The position numbers and the translations under genes were made by a program. Below, one piece after another: positions 43,312-51,645 of a stretch of DNA of 64,000 nucleotides. The notes under the pieces are model-generated. The model searched no databases and was not told the DNA's origin. It saw only the letters and a program-made list of their open reading frames with translations. The first letter of the stretch is position 1. The number at the start of each line of letters is the position of its first letter. The stretch is from Rathayibacter oskolensis. Its GTDB lineage: Bacteria; Actinomycetota; Actinomycetes; Actinomycetales; Microbacteriaceae. Where the stretch lies: the NCBI RefSeq assembly GCF_900177245.1, contig NZ_FXBM01000001.1, positions 1,364,001 to 1,428,000 of the forward strand, given 5' to 3'.

Positions 43312-45159
43312 ATGGCCGACAGACCCCCTCGCTCGGTCCTCCGCCCGCTGGTCGCGGTGCTCGCGCTGCTCGTGCTCGCCGGGGGAGTCGCGGTGCCCGT
43401 CGCCGCAGAACCGCGCACGATCTCGGTCGTGTCGTTCGGTGACTCGGTCACCCGCGGCACGGCGAGCTGCACCTCGAGGGCGGACTGCCCGGTCAACTCC
43501 TGGGCGACCGGGTCGGCCCCCGCAGTCCGCTCGATCGCCCAGCGGTTGCAGGAGGTGAATCCGGGAAGCGTCGTCACCACGGCGAACTACGCCAAGGCCG
43601 GGAGCATGATCCGCGCGGTCTCCGCGATGGTCTCCACCGCCGCCGCCGCTCGTATCGAGGCCGACTACGTGACCGTCCTGGTCGGCGGCAACGACCTCTG
43701 CCACCGCGACATCAGGGCGGCGTCCGACGGCTACACGATGACGCCCTCGACGGCGTTCACCGCATCGGCGTCGAGTCTTCTGCGGCAGATCGGCACCACC
43801 TGGCCGACCGCGACGATCCTCCTCAGCTCGACACCGGACGTGGCCTCGGAGTGGGCGGGACTGCGGGGCGGGCCCGCTGATGCCGAGTGGTCGAAGGGCA
43901 AGCTGTGCCGGACGACGCGCGGTGTGACGCCTGAAGGCGTCGCTCTGACCGGCGACGCGTACGCCGCGTCGGTGGCCGCAGCGGCGGAGCGGACCCGGCA
44001 GTACAACGGCGCTCTCGCGGCCGCCTGCGCGTCGGTCGGACCGCGGTGCGTCTGGGACGGAGGGGCGCTCACGGCCACGCCGCTGCCGCCGGAGATCGTG
44101 TCGACCGTCGACTGGTTCCACCCGAACGTCCGCGGCCAGGCGCTGATCGCGGGCGTGCTCTGGGGTCCCGAGGCCGTGCCGGCGTGGGCAGTGCCCGGAG
44201 GCGCTCCGACGCCGACCGCTTCGCCGACCGCTTCGCCGACGGCATCGAGTACTCCGGGGCCGTCGGGCGCGCCGACTCCCGAGGCGTCTGCGTCTGCGAC
44301 GGCGACCCCTTCGCCGGAGGCGTCCGCGTCGCCGACGCCGGCCGCGACTCCGACTCCTTCGGAGTCGCCGACTCCGACCGTGTCGCCGGCTCCGTCGGCG
44401 TCGCCCACCCCGACCGCGCTGCCGTCCCCGTGGGCGTCGCCCACCCCGACCGTGACGCCCTCTCCGTCGGCGTCGGCCACTGCGACGGTCTCGCCCACTC
44501 CGTCGGCAGCGCCTTCCGCGACCCCGTCGTCCACCGCGACCCCTGCCCCCACTGCGACCCCGACCCCCACTGCGACCCCGACCCCCACTGCGACCCCGAC
44601 CCCCACTGCGACCCCGACCCCTAGCGCGTCGCCGACGTCTACCCCGTCCCCGACCCCCGCTGCGTCTGCGACGCCTCCTCCGTCCGCCACGCCTACTCCC
44701 ACCGTGTCGCCTGCCCCGACCGTGTCGCCCACTCCGTCGGCCACCCCCACGGCGTCGCCGACCGGCACTCCGCCGCCGACGACAGCGCCGACACCGACGA
44801 CACCGACGCCGACACCGACGGCAGCGCCTACGCCGACAGCGACAGGCACCGCAACGGCGTCACCCACTCCCACCCGCGACACCACCGCGCCCCAGGTGCG
44901 CATCACCAGCCCGGCCTCCGGCAGCACGGTGTCCGGCACGGTCACGCTGGTCGCCGCCTCCGACTCCGACACCGCCTCGGTCGTCTACTGGACGGGCTCG
45001 ATCAGGATCGGCACCGCGAAGCAGGCCGCCGACGGCACGTGGAGGCTGACGGTGTCGACGATCGGGTTCGCGAAGGGGCCGCACCCGGTCGTCGCGAAGG
45101 CGGTCGACCGCTCGGGCAACGCCTCGACGAGCCCTGCTGTGACCGTCACCGTCCGCTGA
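43312..45159 (+). CDS. Secreted SGNH/GDSL hydrolase with Thr/Pro linker and Ig-like domain
   Basis: 615 residues. The signal peptide ends near VAVPVAAEP. The SGNH domain covers ~35-300: block I SFGDSVTRG (Ser45), an Asn-containing TTANYAKAG, block III VLVGGNDLC and block V STVDWFHPN (Asp/His). Residues ~305-520 are an extreme Pro-Thr-Ser-Ala linker with four near-identical 18-bp units. The last ~90 residues are an Ig-like domain (VRITSPASGSTVSGTVTL, WTGSIRIG, AKAVDRSGNAS) homologous to those of the LamG protein. It is an extracellular esterase or lipase on cell-wall or plant ester bonds. Confidence 0.92.
   Translation: MADRPPRSVLRPLVAVLALLVLAGGVAVPVAAEPRTISVVSFGDSVTRGTASCTSRADCPVNSWATGSAPAVRSIAQRLQEVNPGSVVTTANYAKAGSMIRAVSAMVSTAAAARIEADYVTVLVGGNDLCHRDIRAASDGYTMTPSTAFTASASSLLRQIGTTWPTATILLSSTPDVASEWAGLRGGPADAEWSKGKLCRTTRGVTPEGVALTGDAYAASVAAAAERTRQYNGALAAACASVGPRCVWDGGALTATPLPPEIVSTVDWFHPNVRGQALIAGVLWGPEAVPAWAVPGGAPTPTASPTASPTASSTPGPSGAPTPEASASATATPSPEASASPTPAATPTPSESPTPTVSPAPSASPTPTALPSPWASPTPTVTPSPSASATATVSPTPSAAPSATPSSTATPAPTATPTPTATPTPTATPTPTATPTPSASPTSTPSPTPAASATPPPSATPTPTVSPAPTVSPTPSATPTASPTGTPPPTTAPTPTTPTPTPTAAPTPTATGTATASPTPTRDTTAPQVRITSPASGSTVSGTVTLVAASDSDTASVVYWTGSIRIGTAKQAADGTWRLTVSTIGFAKGPHPVVAKAVDRSGNASTSPAVTVTVR
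44551..44622. repeat. 18-bp coding minisatellite in the Pro-Thr linker
   Basis: Four units of ACTGCGACCCCGACCCCC in perfect tandem, with one base changed in the last unit. It encodes repeated TATPTP. Such repeats change length by slippage in steps of six residues. Confidence 0.9.
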
Positions 45160-45223
45160 GCGGACCCGGTGCCCGGCGACACTTCGGGTTCGCAGGGAGA
45201 GGCACTGAGGGCCCCGGCGCACC

Positions 45224-45285
45224 GAGGGCCTCGGGAACGCGAGGGCCTCGGGAACGCGAGGGCCTCAGGAACGCGAGGGTCTCAC
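45224..45285. repeat. 17-bp tandem repeat
   Basis: Units 45224-45240, 45241-45257 and 45258-45274 of GAGGGCCTCGGGAACGC (one change in the third), plus an 11-base partial copy. It lies between the SGNH gene and the 3' end of tRNA-Gly. Confidence 0.88.
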
Positions 45286-45302
45286 GAGTGAACGAGCAAC
45301 GG

Positions 45303-45373
45303 AGGGGCTGACGAGAATCGAACTCGCATCATCTGTTTGGAAGACAGAGGCTTTACCACTAAGCTACAGCCCC
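45303..45373 (-). tRNA. tRNA-Gly (anticodon TCC)
   Basis: Minus-strand cloverleaf: acceptor GGGGCTG pairs with CAGCCCC, the anticodon stem is TCTGT/ACAGA with loop CTTCCAA (TCC, reads GGA), and the T loop is TTCGATT. CCA is not encoded. Confidence 0.96.
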
Positions 45374-45629
45374 GAATCGCAGCGTCCGGAGGACCGGTAC
45401 TGCGCTTCGCCGCCCGCCGGCGGGAGACCACCGTCGAGCACCACGTCAGCGTAGTACATGCCGGGCGCCACGGTCGACGCCTGCCTCCGCGCGTCCCCGG
45501 GGAGGCGTTCCGGACGCTCGAGCCGCCGTGCAGTACACTTGCGAAGGCCATTTCGGCGTGTCGCGCGAGCGGACGTGCGGGAAGGGCTCGACGAGAGTCC
45601 TCACGGCACGGTCCACCGGCCCGGGCATC

Positions 45630-45707
45630 CGGGGCGTAGCTCAGCTTGGCTAGAGCGCCCGCTTTGGGAGCGGGAGGTCGCAGGTTCGAATCCTGTCGCC
45701 CCGACCA
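45630..45707 (+). tRNA. tRNA-Pro (anticodon TGG)
   Basis: Acceptor CGGGGCG pairs with CGCCCCG, the anticodon stem is CCCGC/GCGGG with loop TTTGGGA, the T arm is GCAGG-TTCGAAT-CCTGT, and CCA is encoded. It lies 81 bases before tig with no clear promoter or terminator between, so read-through into tig is possible. Confidence 0.96.
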
Positions 45708-45788
45708 CGAGTACTCATCGTGACGACCTCGACCCGTGACGACCGGTCACACGGCGCCGACACCAACCAGCACAGGAGATCCCCTCAC

Positions 45789-47261
45789 GTGAAGACCACG
45801 GTAGAACAGCTCAGCCCAACCCGCGTGAAGCTCGCGATTTCGGTCACCCCGGACGAGCTCGGCCCCAGCATCAAGCACGCCTACGGCCACATCGCCGAGC
45901 AGATCAACGTCCCCGGCTTCCGCAAGGGCAAGGTCCCGCCCGCCATCGTCGACCAGCGGGTCGGCAAGGCCGCCGTGCTCGAGCACGCGGTCAACGAGGG
46001 CCTCGACGGCTTCTACCGCGAGGCCGTCCGCGAGAGCGAGGTGCGCCCCCTCGGCCGCCCCCAGGCGGACATCGTCGCGTGGCCGAGCGACAAGGACTTC
46101 ACCGGAGACCTCGAGCTCGCCATCGAGGTCGATGTGCGCCCCGAGATCACCGTCCCCGACTACGAGGGCATCGAGCTGACGGTGGACGCCGCCGAGGTCA
46201 CCGACGCCGACGTCGACGCCGAGCTCGACCGCCTGCGCAGCCGCTTCGGGACGCTCGTCACGGTCGACCGCCCCGCGACCACGGGCGACTTCGCCCAGAT
46301 CGACCTCATCGCGACGATCGACGGCGTCGAGGTCGACACCGCCAACGCCATCTCCTACGAGCTCGGCTCCGGCGAGCTCATCGAGGGCATCGACGAGGCG
46401 CTCGACTCGCTCACCGCGGGCGAGAGCACGACCTTCACCGCTCCGCTGCTCGGAGGCGACCACGCCGGCGAGCAGGCCGAGATCGCGGTCACGCTGACGG
46501 CCGTCAAGGAGCGCGAGCTCCCCGAGGCCGACGACGACTTCGCCCAGATCGCGAGCGAGTTCGACACCATCGCCGAGCTGCGCGAGTCGCTCAAGGAGCA
46601 GGCGGCGCAGCAGAAGACCTTCGGCCAGGGCGGACAGGCGCGCGAGAAGCTCGTCGAGGCGCTCCTCGAGCTCGTCGAGGTCCCCGTGCCGGCGTCGCTC
46701 GTCGAGGACGAGGTGCACCGCCACCTCGAGGGCGAGAACCGCCTCGAGGACGACGAGCACCGCGCCGAGGTGACCGAGGCTAGCGAGAAGACCTTCAAGA
46801 CCCAGATCCTCCTCGACCACGTCGTCGAGCAGGAGGGGGTCCAGGTCAGCCAGGACGAGCTCACGCAGTACCTCATCCAGGGTGCGGCGCAGTACGGCAT
46901 GGAGCCGAACGAGTTCATCAAGATCCTGTCCGAGAACAACCAGATCGGCCAGATGGTCGGCGAGGTCGCCCGCAACAAGGCGCTCGCGATCGTCCTCGGC
47001 AAGGCCACGGTCGTCGACACCGAGGGCAACCCGGTCGACCTGACCGACTTCACCGCCGTCCCCGGCGAGGACGAGGCCACCGACGACGACGCCGCGACCG
47101 TCGAGGTCGAGGCGGACGAGGTCGCGACCGACGAGGTCGAGGCAGCGCCCGCGGCCGAGGTCGACGCCCCCGTCGAGGAGGAGGCCGCGCCCGCTCCGAA
47201 GAAGAAGCGCGCGCCCGCCAAGAAGAAGGCCGACGCCGCCGAGACGCCGGCAGCCGAGTAG
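45789..47261 (+). CDS. tig: Trigger factor
   Basis: 490 residues from the GTG at 45789, with AGGAG upstream. The order is ribosome-binding domain with the [12 protein letters not shown] signature near 40, FKBP-type prolyl isomerase domain (~155-245, [15 protein letters not shown]), and a long helical chaperone domain. The tail beyond residue ~420 is acidic and then basic ([15 protein letters not shown]), a Lys-rich end typical of actinobacteria. It folds nascent chains at the ribosome exit and heads the clp cluster. A strong terminator follows. Confidence 0.97.
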   Translation: MKTTVEQLSPTRVKLAISVTPDELGPSIKHAYGHIAEQINVPGFRKGKVPPAIVDQRVGKAAVLEHAVNEGLDGFYREAVRESEVRPLGRPQADIVAWPSDKDFTGDLELAIEVDVRPEITVPDYEGIELTVDAAEVTDADVDAELDRLRSRFGTLVTVDRPATTGDFAQIDLIATIDGVEVDTANAISYELGSGELIEGIDEALDSLTAGESTTFTAPLLGGDHAGEQAEIAVTLTAVKERELPEADDDFAQIASEFDTIAELRESLKEQAAQQKTFGQGGQAREKLVEALLELVEVPVPASLVEDEVHRHLEGENRLEDDEHRAEVTEASEKTFKTQILLDHVVEQEGVQVSQDELTQYLIQGAAQYGMEPNEFIKILSENNQIGQMVGEVARNKALAIVLGKATVVDTEGNPVDLTDFTAVPGEDEATDDDAATVEVEADEVATDEVEAAPAAEVDAPVEEEAAPAPKKKRAPAKKKADAAETPAAE

Positions 47262-47279
47262 GCGACCGACCGCACGCAC

Positions 47280-47313
47280 AGGAGCCGCCCCCGATCCGTC
47301 GGGGGCGGCTCCT
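47280..47313 (+). terminator. Terminator of tig
   Basis: Perfect 15-bp arms 47280-47294 and 47299-47313 around TCCG. It isolates tig from clpP1. Confidence 0.9.
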
Positions 47314-47411
47314 CTGCGTCGCGGCACCGCCGCGGATCCGCCCCGGGCGAACACCGGCCCCTCCCGCTCCGCCCCCGGCGAACACGGCCGGGTCGCGTCG
47401 GCACCGTCCGA

Positions 47412-47417
47412 TAGATT
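47412..47417 (+). promoter_or_regulatory. -10 box of the clpP1P2 operon
   Basis: TAGATT, 34 bases before the clpP1 ATG. Two direct GGCGAACAC repeats exactly 31 bp apart lie upstream (47346 and 47377) and may bind an activator. Confidence 0.45.
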
Positions 47418-47451
47418 CGCCTCCGAAGCGACAACTGAAACGGAGCGACAC

Positions 47452-48042
47452 ATGGCCGACATGGTTATGCCCAACAGTGTTTTCGACCGCCTGCTGAAGG
47501 ACCGGATCATCTGGCTCGGCTCTGAGGTGCGCGACGAGAACGCGAACGAGATCGCGGCGAAGCTGCTGCTGCTCGCGGCCGAGGACGCCGAGAAGGACAT
47601 CTTCCTCTACATCAACTCGCCCGGCGGCTCCATCACCGCGGGCATGGCGATCTACGACACCATGCAGTTCGTCCCGAACGACATCGTGACGGTCGGCATC
47701 GGCATGGCGGCCTCGATGGGTCAGCTCCTGCTCACCGCGGGGACCCAGGGCAAGCGCTACATCACCCCGAACGCCCGGGTGCTGCTCCACCAGCCGCACG
47801 GCGGCTTCGGCGGAACCGCGTCCGACATCCAGACCCAGGCGCAGCTCATCCTCGACATGAAGAAGCGCCTCGCCGAGATCACCGCCAAGGCGACCGGCAA
47901 GACCGTCGAGCAGGTCAACGAGGACGGCGACCGCGACCGCTGGTTCAGCGCCGAGGAGGCGCTCGCCTACGGCTTCGTCGACCACATCCGAGCCTCCGCG
48001 ACCGACGTGGCCGGCGGCGGCGGAACCGCCATCGACGACTGA
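47452..48042 (+). CDS. clpP1: ATP-dependent Clp protease proteolytic subunit 1
   Basis: 196 residues. Serine protease with the triad Ser88 (GMAASMGQ), His113 (VLLHQPHGG) and an Asp in the EDGDRDRWF region. In actinobacteria ClpP1 and ClpP2 form one mixed tetradecamer that works with ClpX or ClpC1. It is followed by clpP2 after 50 bases with a fresh ribosome site (CAGGAAC). Confidence 0.97.
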   Translation: MADMVMPNSVFDRLLKDRIIWLGSEVRDENANEIAAKLLLLAAEDAEKDIFLYINSPGGSITAGMAIYDTMQFVPNDIVTVGIGMAASMGQLLLTAGTQGKRYITPNARVLLHQPHGGFGGTASDIQTQAQLILDMKKRLAEITAKATGKTVEQVNEDGDRDRWFSAEEALAYGFVDHIRASATDVAGGGGTAIDD

Positions 48043-48092
48043 CCCCCACACCGACGGATGACACAGACGCGCCGAGAGATCAGGAACTGACA

Positions 48093-48758
48093 ATGAACAC
48101 ACCCACCTTCGGCGGGACGGCCTTCGGCTCCGGAGCCGCTCCCTCCTCGCGCTACATCCTCCCCACGTTCGAGGAGCGCACCGCCTACGGCTACAAGCGC
48201 CAGGACCCCTACGCCAAGCTGTTCGAGGACCGCATCATCTTCCTCGGCGTCCAGGTCGACGACGCGTCGGCCGACGACATCATGGCGCAGCTCCTCGTGC
48301 TCGAGAGCCAGGACCCGGACCGCGACATCGTGATGTACATCAACTCGCCCGGTGGATCCTTCACCGCGATGACGGCGATCTACGACACGATGCAGTACAT
48401 CCGCCCGCACATCCAGACGGTCGTGCTGGGTCAGGCGGCCTCGGCCGCAGCGGTGCTGACGGCTGCGGGCACCCCGGGCAAGCGCCTCGCGCTCCCGAAC
48501 GCGCGCATCCTCATCCACCAGCCCGCCGTGCAGCAGGGCGGAGGCCAGGCCTCGGACATCGAGATCCAGGCGGCGGAGATCATGCGCATGCGCGAGTGGC
48601 TCGAGGAGACGCTGTCCCACCACTCGAACCGCACTCCGGAGCAGGTCAAGAAGGACATCGACCGCGACAAGATCCTCGGCGCGGACGACGCGCTCGAGTA
48701 CGGTCTGATCGACCAGATCCTGACCAGCCGCAAGAGCCTCCCCGCTCTCACGGCGTAG
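48093..48758 (+). CDS. clpP2: ATP-dependent Clp protease proteolytic subunit 2
   Basis: 221 residues, with an N-terminal extension (about 30 residues of polar, probably processed leader) compared with ClpP1. The triad is Ser117 (GQAASAAA), His142 (ILIHQPAVQ) and an Asp in DIDRDKIL. The inactive-type Ala run around the Ser is normal for actinobacterial ClpP2. It ends at a strong terminator. Confidence 0.97.
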   Translation: MNTPTFGGTAFGSGAAPSSRYILPTFEERTAYGYKRQDPYAKLFEDRIIFLGVQVDDASADDIMAQLLVLESQDPDRDIVMYINSPGGSFTAMTAIYDTMQYIRPHIQTVVLGQAASAAAVLTAAGTPGKRLALPNARILIHQPAVQQGGGQASDIEIQAAEIMRMREWLEETLSHHSNRTPEQVKKDIDRDKILGADDALEYGLIDQILTSRKSLPALTA

Positions 48759-48769
48759 TCGACGATCAG

Positions 48770-48809
48770 GAAGGGCCGGGAGGCGGAGTGATCCGCCTCC
48801 CGGCCCTTC
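48770..48809 (+). terminator. Terminator of clpP1P2
   Basis: Perfect 18-bp arms 48770-48787 and 48792-48809 around GTGA, starting 12 bases after the clpP2 stop. Confidence 0.92.
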
Positions 48810-49043
48810 CGTGTCCGCGGCACCGGCCGTGGACACGAGCCGCGGGACAGCGGCGATCCTTCGCCGCACGAGCGAAGACGGGGGAATCCGGCCCGCCTGC
48901 CGAGCCCCCGCGGCTCAGCGGCTAGGCTCGACCCAGAGATCCGAGGTCCCGGGGACCCGCGGCGTCTCTGCCGGAGCCCGCGGGCCCCGACGCACGCCGA
49001 GGCACGACGACACCGACGCACGACAAGGAAGTGGGGCATTCCC

Positions 49044-50321
49044 GTGGCACGTATTGGCGAAAGCGCCGACCTGCTGAAGTGCTCGTTCTGCGGCAAGAGC
49101 CAAAAGCAGGTCCAGCAGCTCATCGCCGGGCCCGGCGTCTACATCTGCGACGAGTGCGTCGAGCTCTGCAACGAGATCATCGAGGAGCGCCTCTCCGAGT
49201 CGAGCGAGGAGACGAGCCACGAGTTCGACCTCCCGAAGCCGAAGGAGATCTTCGGCTTCCTCGAGGAGTACGTCATCGGCCAGGAGGCGGCGAAGAAGTC
49301 GCTCGCGGTCGCGGTCTACAACCACTACAAGCGGGTCAGGGCCCGCAACACCATCACGGCCGCCGATGCGATCCACGACGAGGTCGAGATCGCCAAGAGC
49401 AACATCCTGCTGATCGGCCCGACGGGGTGCGGCAAGACCTACCTCGCGCAGACCCTCGCCAAGCGGCTGAACGTGCCGTTCGCGGTCGCCGACGCGACGG
49501 CCCTCACCGAGGCGGGCTACGTCGGCGAGGACGTCGAGAACATCCTCCTGAAGCTCATCCAGGCCGCCGACTACGACGTCAAGCGCGCCGAGACCGGCAT
49601 CATCTACATCGACGAGGTCGACAAGATCGCCCGCAAGGCCGAGAACCCCTCGATCACGAGGGATGTGTCGGGCGAGGGCGTGCAGCAGGCGCTGCTGAAG
49701 ATCCTGGAGGGAACGGTCGCCTCGGTTCCGCCGCAGGGCGGTCGCAAGCACCCTCACCAGGAGTTCATCCAGATCGACACCACGAACGTGCTGTTCATCG
49801 TCGCCGGAGCGTTCGCCGGGCTCGAGGACATCATCTCGTCGCGGGCGGGCAAGCGGGGCATCGGCTTCGGCGCTCCTCTGCACAACAAGGACGACGAGAT
49901 CAACATCTTCAGCGAGGTGCTCCCCGAGGACCTGCACAAGTTCGGCCTGATCCCGGAGTTCATCGGCCGGCTCCCGGTCGTGACGACGGTGACCCAGCTC
50001 GACCAGCACGCCCTCATGCAGATCCTGACCGAGCCGCGCAACGCGCTCGTGAAGCAGTACCAGCGGATGTTCGAGATCGACGGCGTCGAGCTCGAGTTCG
50101 ACCGCGGTGCCCTCGAGGCGATCGCCGATCTCGCCGTTCTTCGCCAGACCGGTGCCCGCGGACTCCGCGCCATCCTCGAGGAGGTCCTCGGGCCGATCAT
50201 GTTCGAGGTCCCGTCCTCCGACGAGGTCGCGAGAGTGGTCGTCACCCGTGCGGCCGTTCTCGACAACGCGGCACCGACGATCGTCCCGCACGCCCCCCGA
50301 CGCCAGGAGAAGAGCGCCTGA
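49044..50321 (+). CDS. clpX: ATP-dependent Clp protease ATP-binding subunit ClpX
   Basis: 425 residues from the GTG at 49044. The N-terminal zinc finger uses C13, C16, C35 and C38. The AAA+ core has Walker A GPTGCGKT near 125, Walker [12 protein letters not shown], the pore loop GYVGEDV, the ClpP-docking IGF loop as KRGIGFGAP, and sensor 2 TGARGLR. It unfolds substrates for ClpP1P2. It has its own TAGGCT -10 box at 48923-48928, about 115 bases upstream. Confidence 0.97.
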   Translation: MARIGESADLLKCSFCGKSQKQVQQLIAGPGVYICDECVELCNEIIEERLSESSEETSHEFDLPKPKEIFGFLEEYVIGQEAAKKSLAVAVYNHYKRVRARNTITAADAIHDEVEIAKSNILLIGPTGCGKTYLAQTLAKRLNVPFAVADATALTEAGYVGEDVENILLKLIQAADYDVKRAETGIIYIDEVDKIARKAENPSITRDVSGEGVQQALLKILEGTVASVPPQGGRKHPHQEFIQIDTTNVLFIVAGAFAGLEDIISSRAGKRGIGFGAPLHNKDDEINIFSEVLPEDLHKFGLIPEFIGRLPVVTTVTQLDQHALMQILTEPRNALVKQYQRMFEIDGVELEFDRGALEAIADLAVLRQTGARGLRAILEEVLGPIMFEVPSSDEVARVVVTRAAVLDNAAPTIVPHAPRRQEKSA

Positions 50322-50476
50322 CCCGATCGGGCCGGTGCCGTTGACCGATCCGCCAATCGGGTCGGATTGGCCCGTTCGATCGTCGGAGGGCGCAGTCCCC
50401 GTTCCCTACTCTGGCTGAGCGCCCCCGGAGGGGCGCCCGCCGGGTGATCCGAGCGGAAGCAGCGACCGGAGGCCTC

Positions 50477-51634
50477 GTGATCGTCCAGCCGCTCCTCGCC
50501 GGGATCGTCGCCGCGCTGACGGGCTTCTCGAGCTCGTTCGCGATCGTCCTGGCCGGTGTCGTGGCCGTCGGTGCCACCGACGAGCAGGCCGCGTCGGGTC
50601 TTCTCGCGGTCTGCGTGCTCCAGGGCGTGCTCTGCATCGTGCTCAGCGTCCGCTACCGGGTGCCGTTGACCTTCGCCTGGAGCACGCCCGGGGCAGCCCT
50701 CCTGGCCGCGACGGCGACGCTGCCCGGCGGATTCGACCGCGCCGTCGGCGCGTTCCTGGTCGCGTCCGCCCTGCTCGTCGTCACGGGCCTGTGGCCGGCG
50801 CTCGGCCGATTGGTCGCACGCATCCCGCGCCCGATCGCGAACGCCATGCTCGCGGGGATCCTCTTCCCGCTCGTGCTCGCCCCGGTGACGGCGGCGGTCG
50901 AGATCCCGATGCTCGCCCTGCCGGTGATCCTGCTCTGGCTGATCCTCCTGCGTCTGCTCCCGCGCTGGGCGGTCCCGGCGGCCATCGCGCTGGCCGTCGT
51001 CCTGCTCCTGGTGACCGACGGAGCAGCCCTCGCCGGTGCGCCGCTGCTGCCGACGCTGCAATTCGTCCCTCCGGTGTTCGAGTTCGGCGCGGTCGTGGGG
51101 ATCGGCCTGCCGCTCTACGTGGTCACGATGGCCGGGCAGAACATCCCGGGCATCGCCGTCCTCTCGAGCTTCGGCTACGAGTCCCACTCCCGGCCGGCCA
51201 TCGTCTCGTCGGGAGCGTTCTCGGGCGTCGCGGCGGTCTTCGGGGGAGTGCCGGTGAATCTGGCGGCGCTCAGCGCGGCGCTCACCGCCGGTCCGGAGGC
51301 GTCACCGCTCCGGGAGCGACGGTGGATCGCCTCGGTGAGCGCCGGCGCGTCCTACCTGGTGCTCGGAGGGGTCGCGGGCGCGGCGACCGCGCTGGTCTCC
51401 TCTGCCAGCCCCCTGCTGATCGAGGCCGTCGCGGGACTCGCGCTCCTCGGGGTCTTCGTCTCGGCCGTCCAGGCGGCGGTCGAGGACGTCCGGCTGCGCC
51501 TCCCGGCCGCGGCGACCCTGCTGGTCACCGCCTCCGGGACCTCGATCGCGGGGATCGGCTCGGCCTTCTGGGGCCTGGTGGTCGGCCTCGTCCTCCTCGC
51601 GTGGCTGCTGCCGCGCCGCGCGGCTCGAGTCTGA
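50477..51634 (+). CDS. benE: BenE-family benzoate/H+ symporter
   Basis: 385 residues from the GTG at 50477, which has GGAGG four bases upstream; a GTG at 50444 would add 11 polar residues. About 11 hydrophobic segments. Family-like sequence includes ALTGFSSSFAIVLAG, TFAWSTPGAALLAA, IANAMLAGILFPLVLAP, and the conserved VTMAGQNIPGIAVLSSFGY in the middle. It probably imports benzoate or a similar aromatic acid. A TACTCT box at 50407 and a small hairpin (50420-50437) precede it. No aromatic catabolism genes are nearby. Confidence 0.9.
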   Translation: MIVQPLLAGIVAALTGFSSSFAIVLAGVVAVGATDEQAASGLLAVCVLQGVLCIVLSVRYRVPLTFAWSTPGAALLAATATLPGGFDRAVGAFLVASALLVVTGLWPALGRLVARIPRPIANAMLAGILFPLVLAPVTAAVEIPMLALPVILLWLILLRLLPRWAVPAAIALAVVLLLVTDGAALAGAPLLPTLQFVPPVFEFGAVVGIGLPLYVVTMAGQNIPGIAVLSSFGYESHSRPAIVSSGAFSGVAAVFGGVPVNLAALSAALTAGPEASPLRERRWIASVSAGASYLVLGGVAGAATALVSSASPLLIEAVAGLALLGVFVSAVQAAVEDVRLRLPAAATLLVTASGTSIAGIGSAFWGLVVGLVLLAWLLPRRAARV

Positions 51635-51645
51635 GCCCGGCCGCC

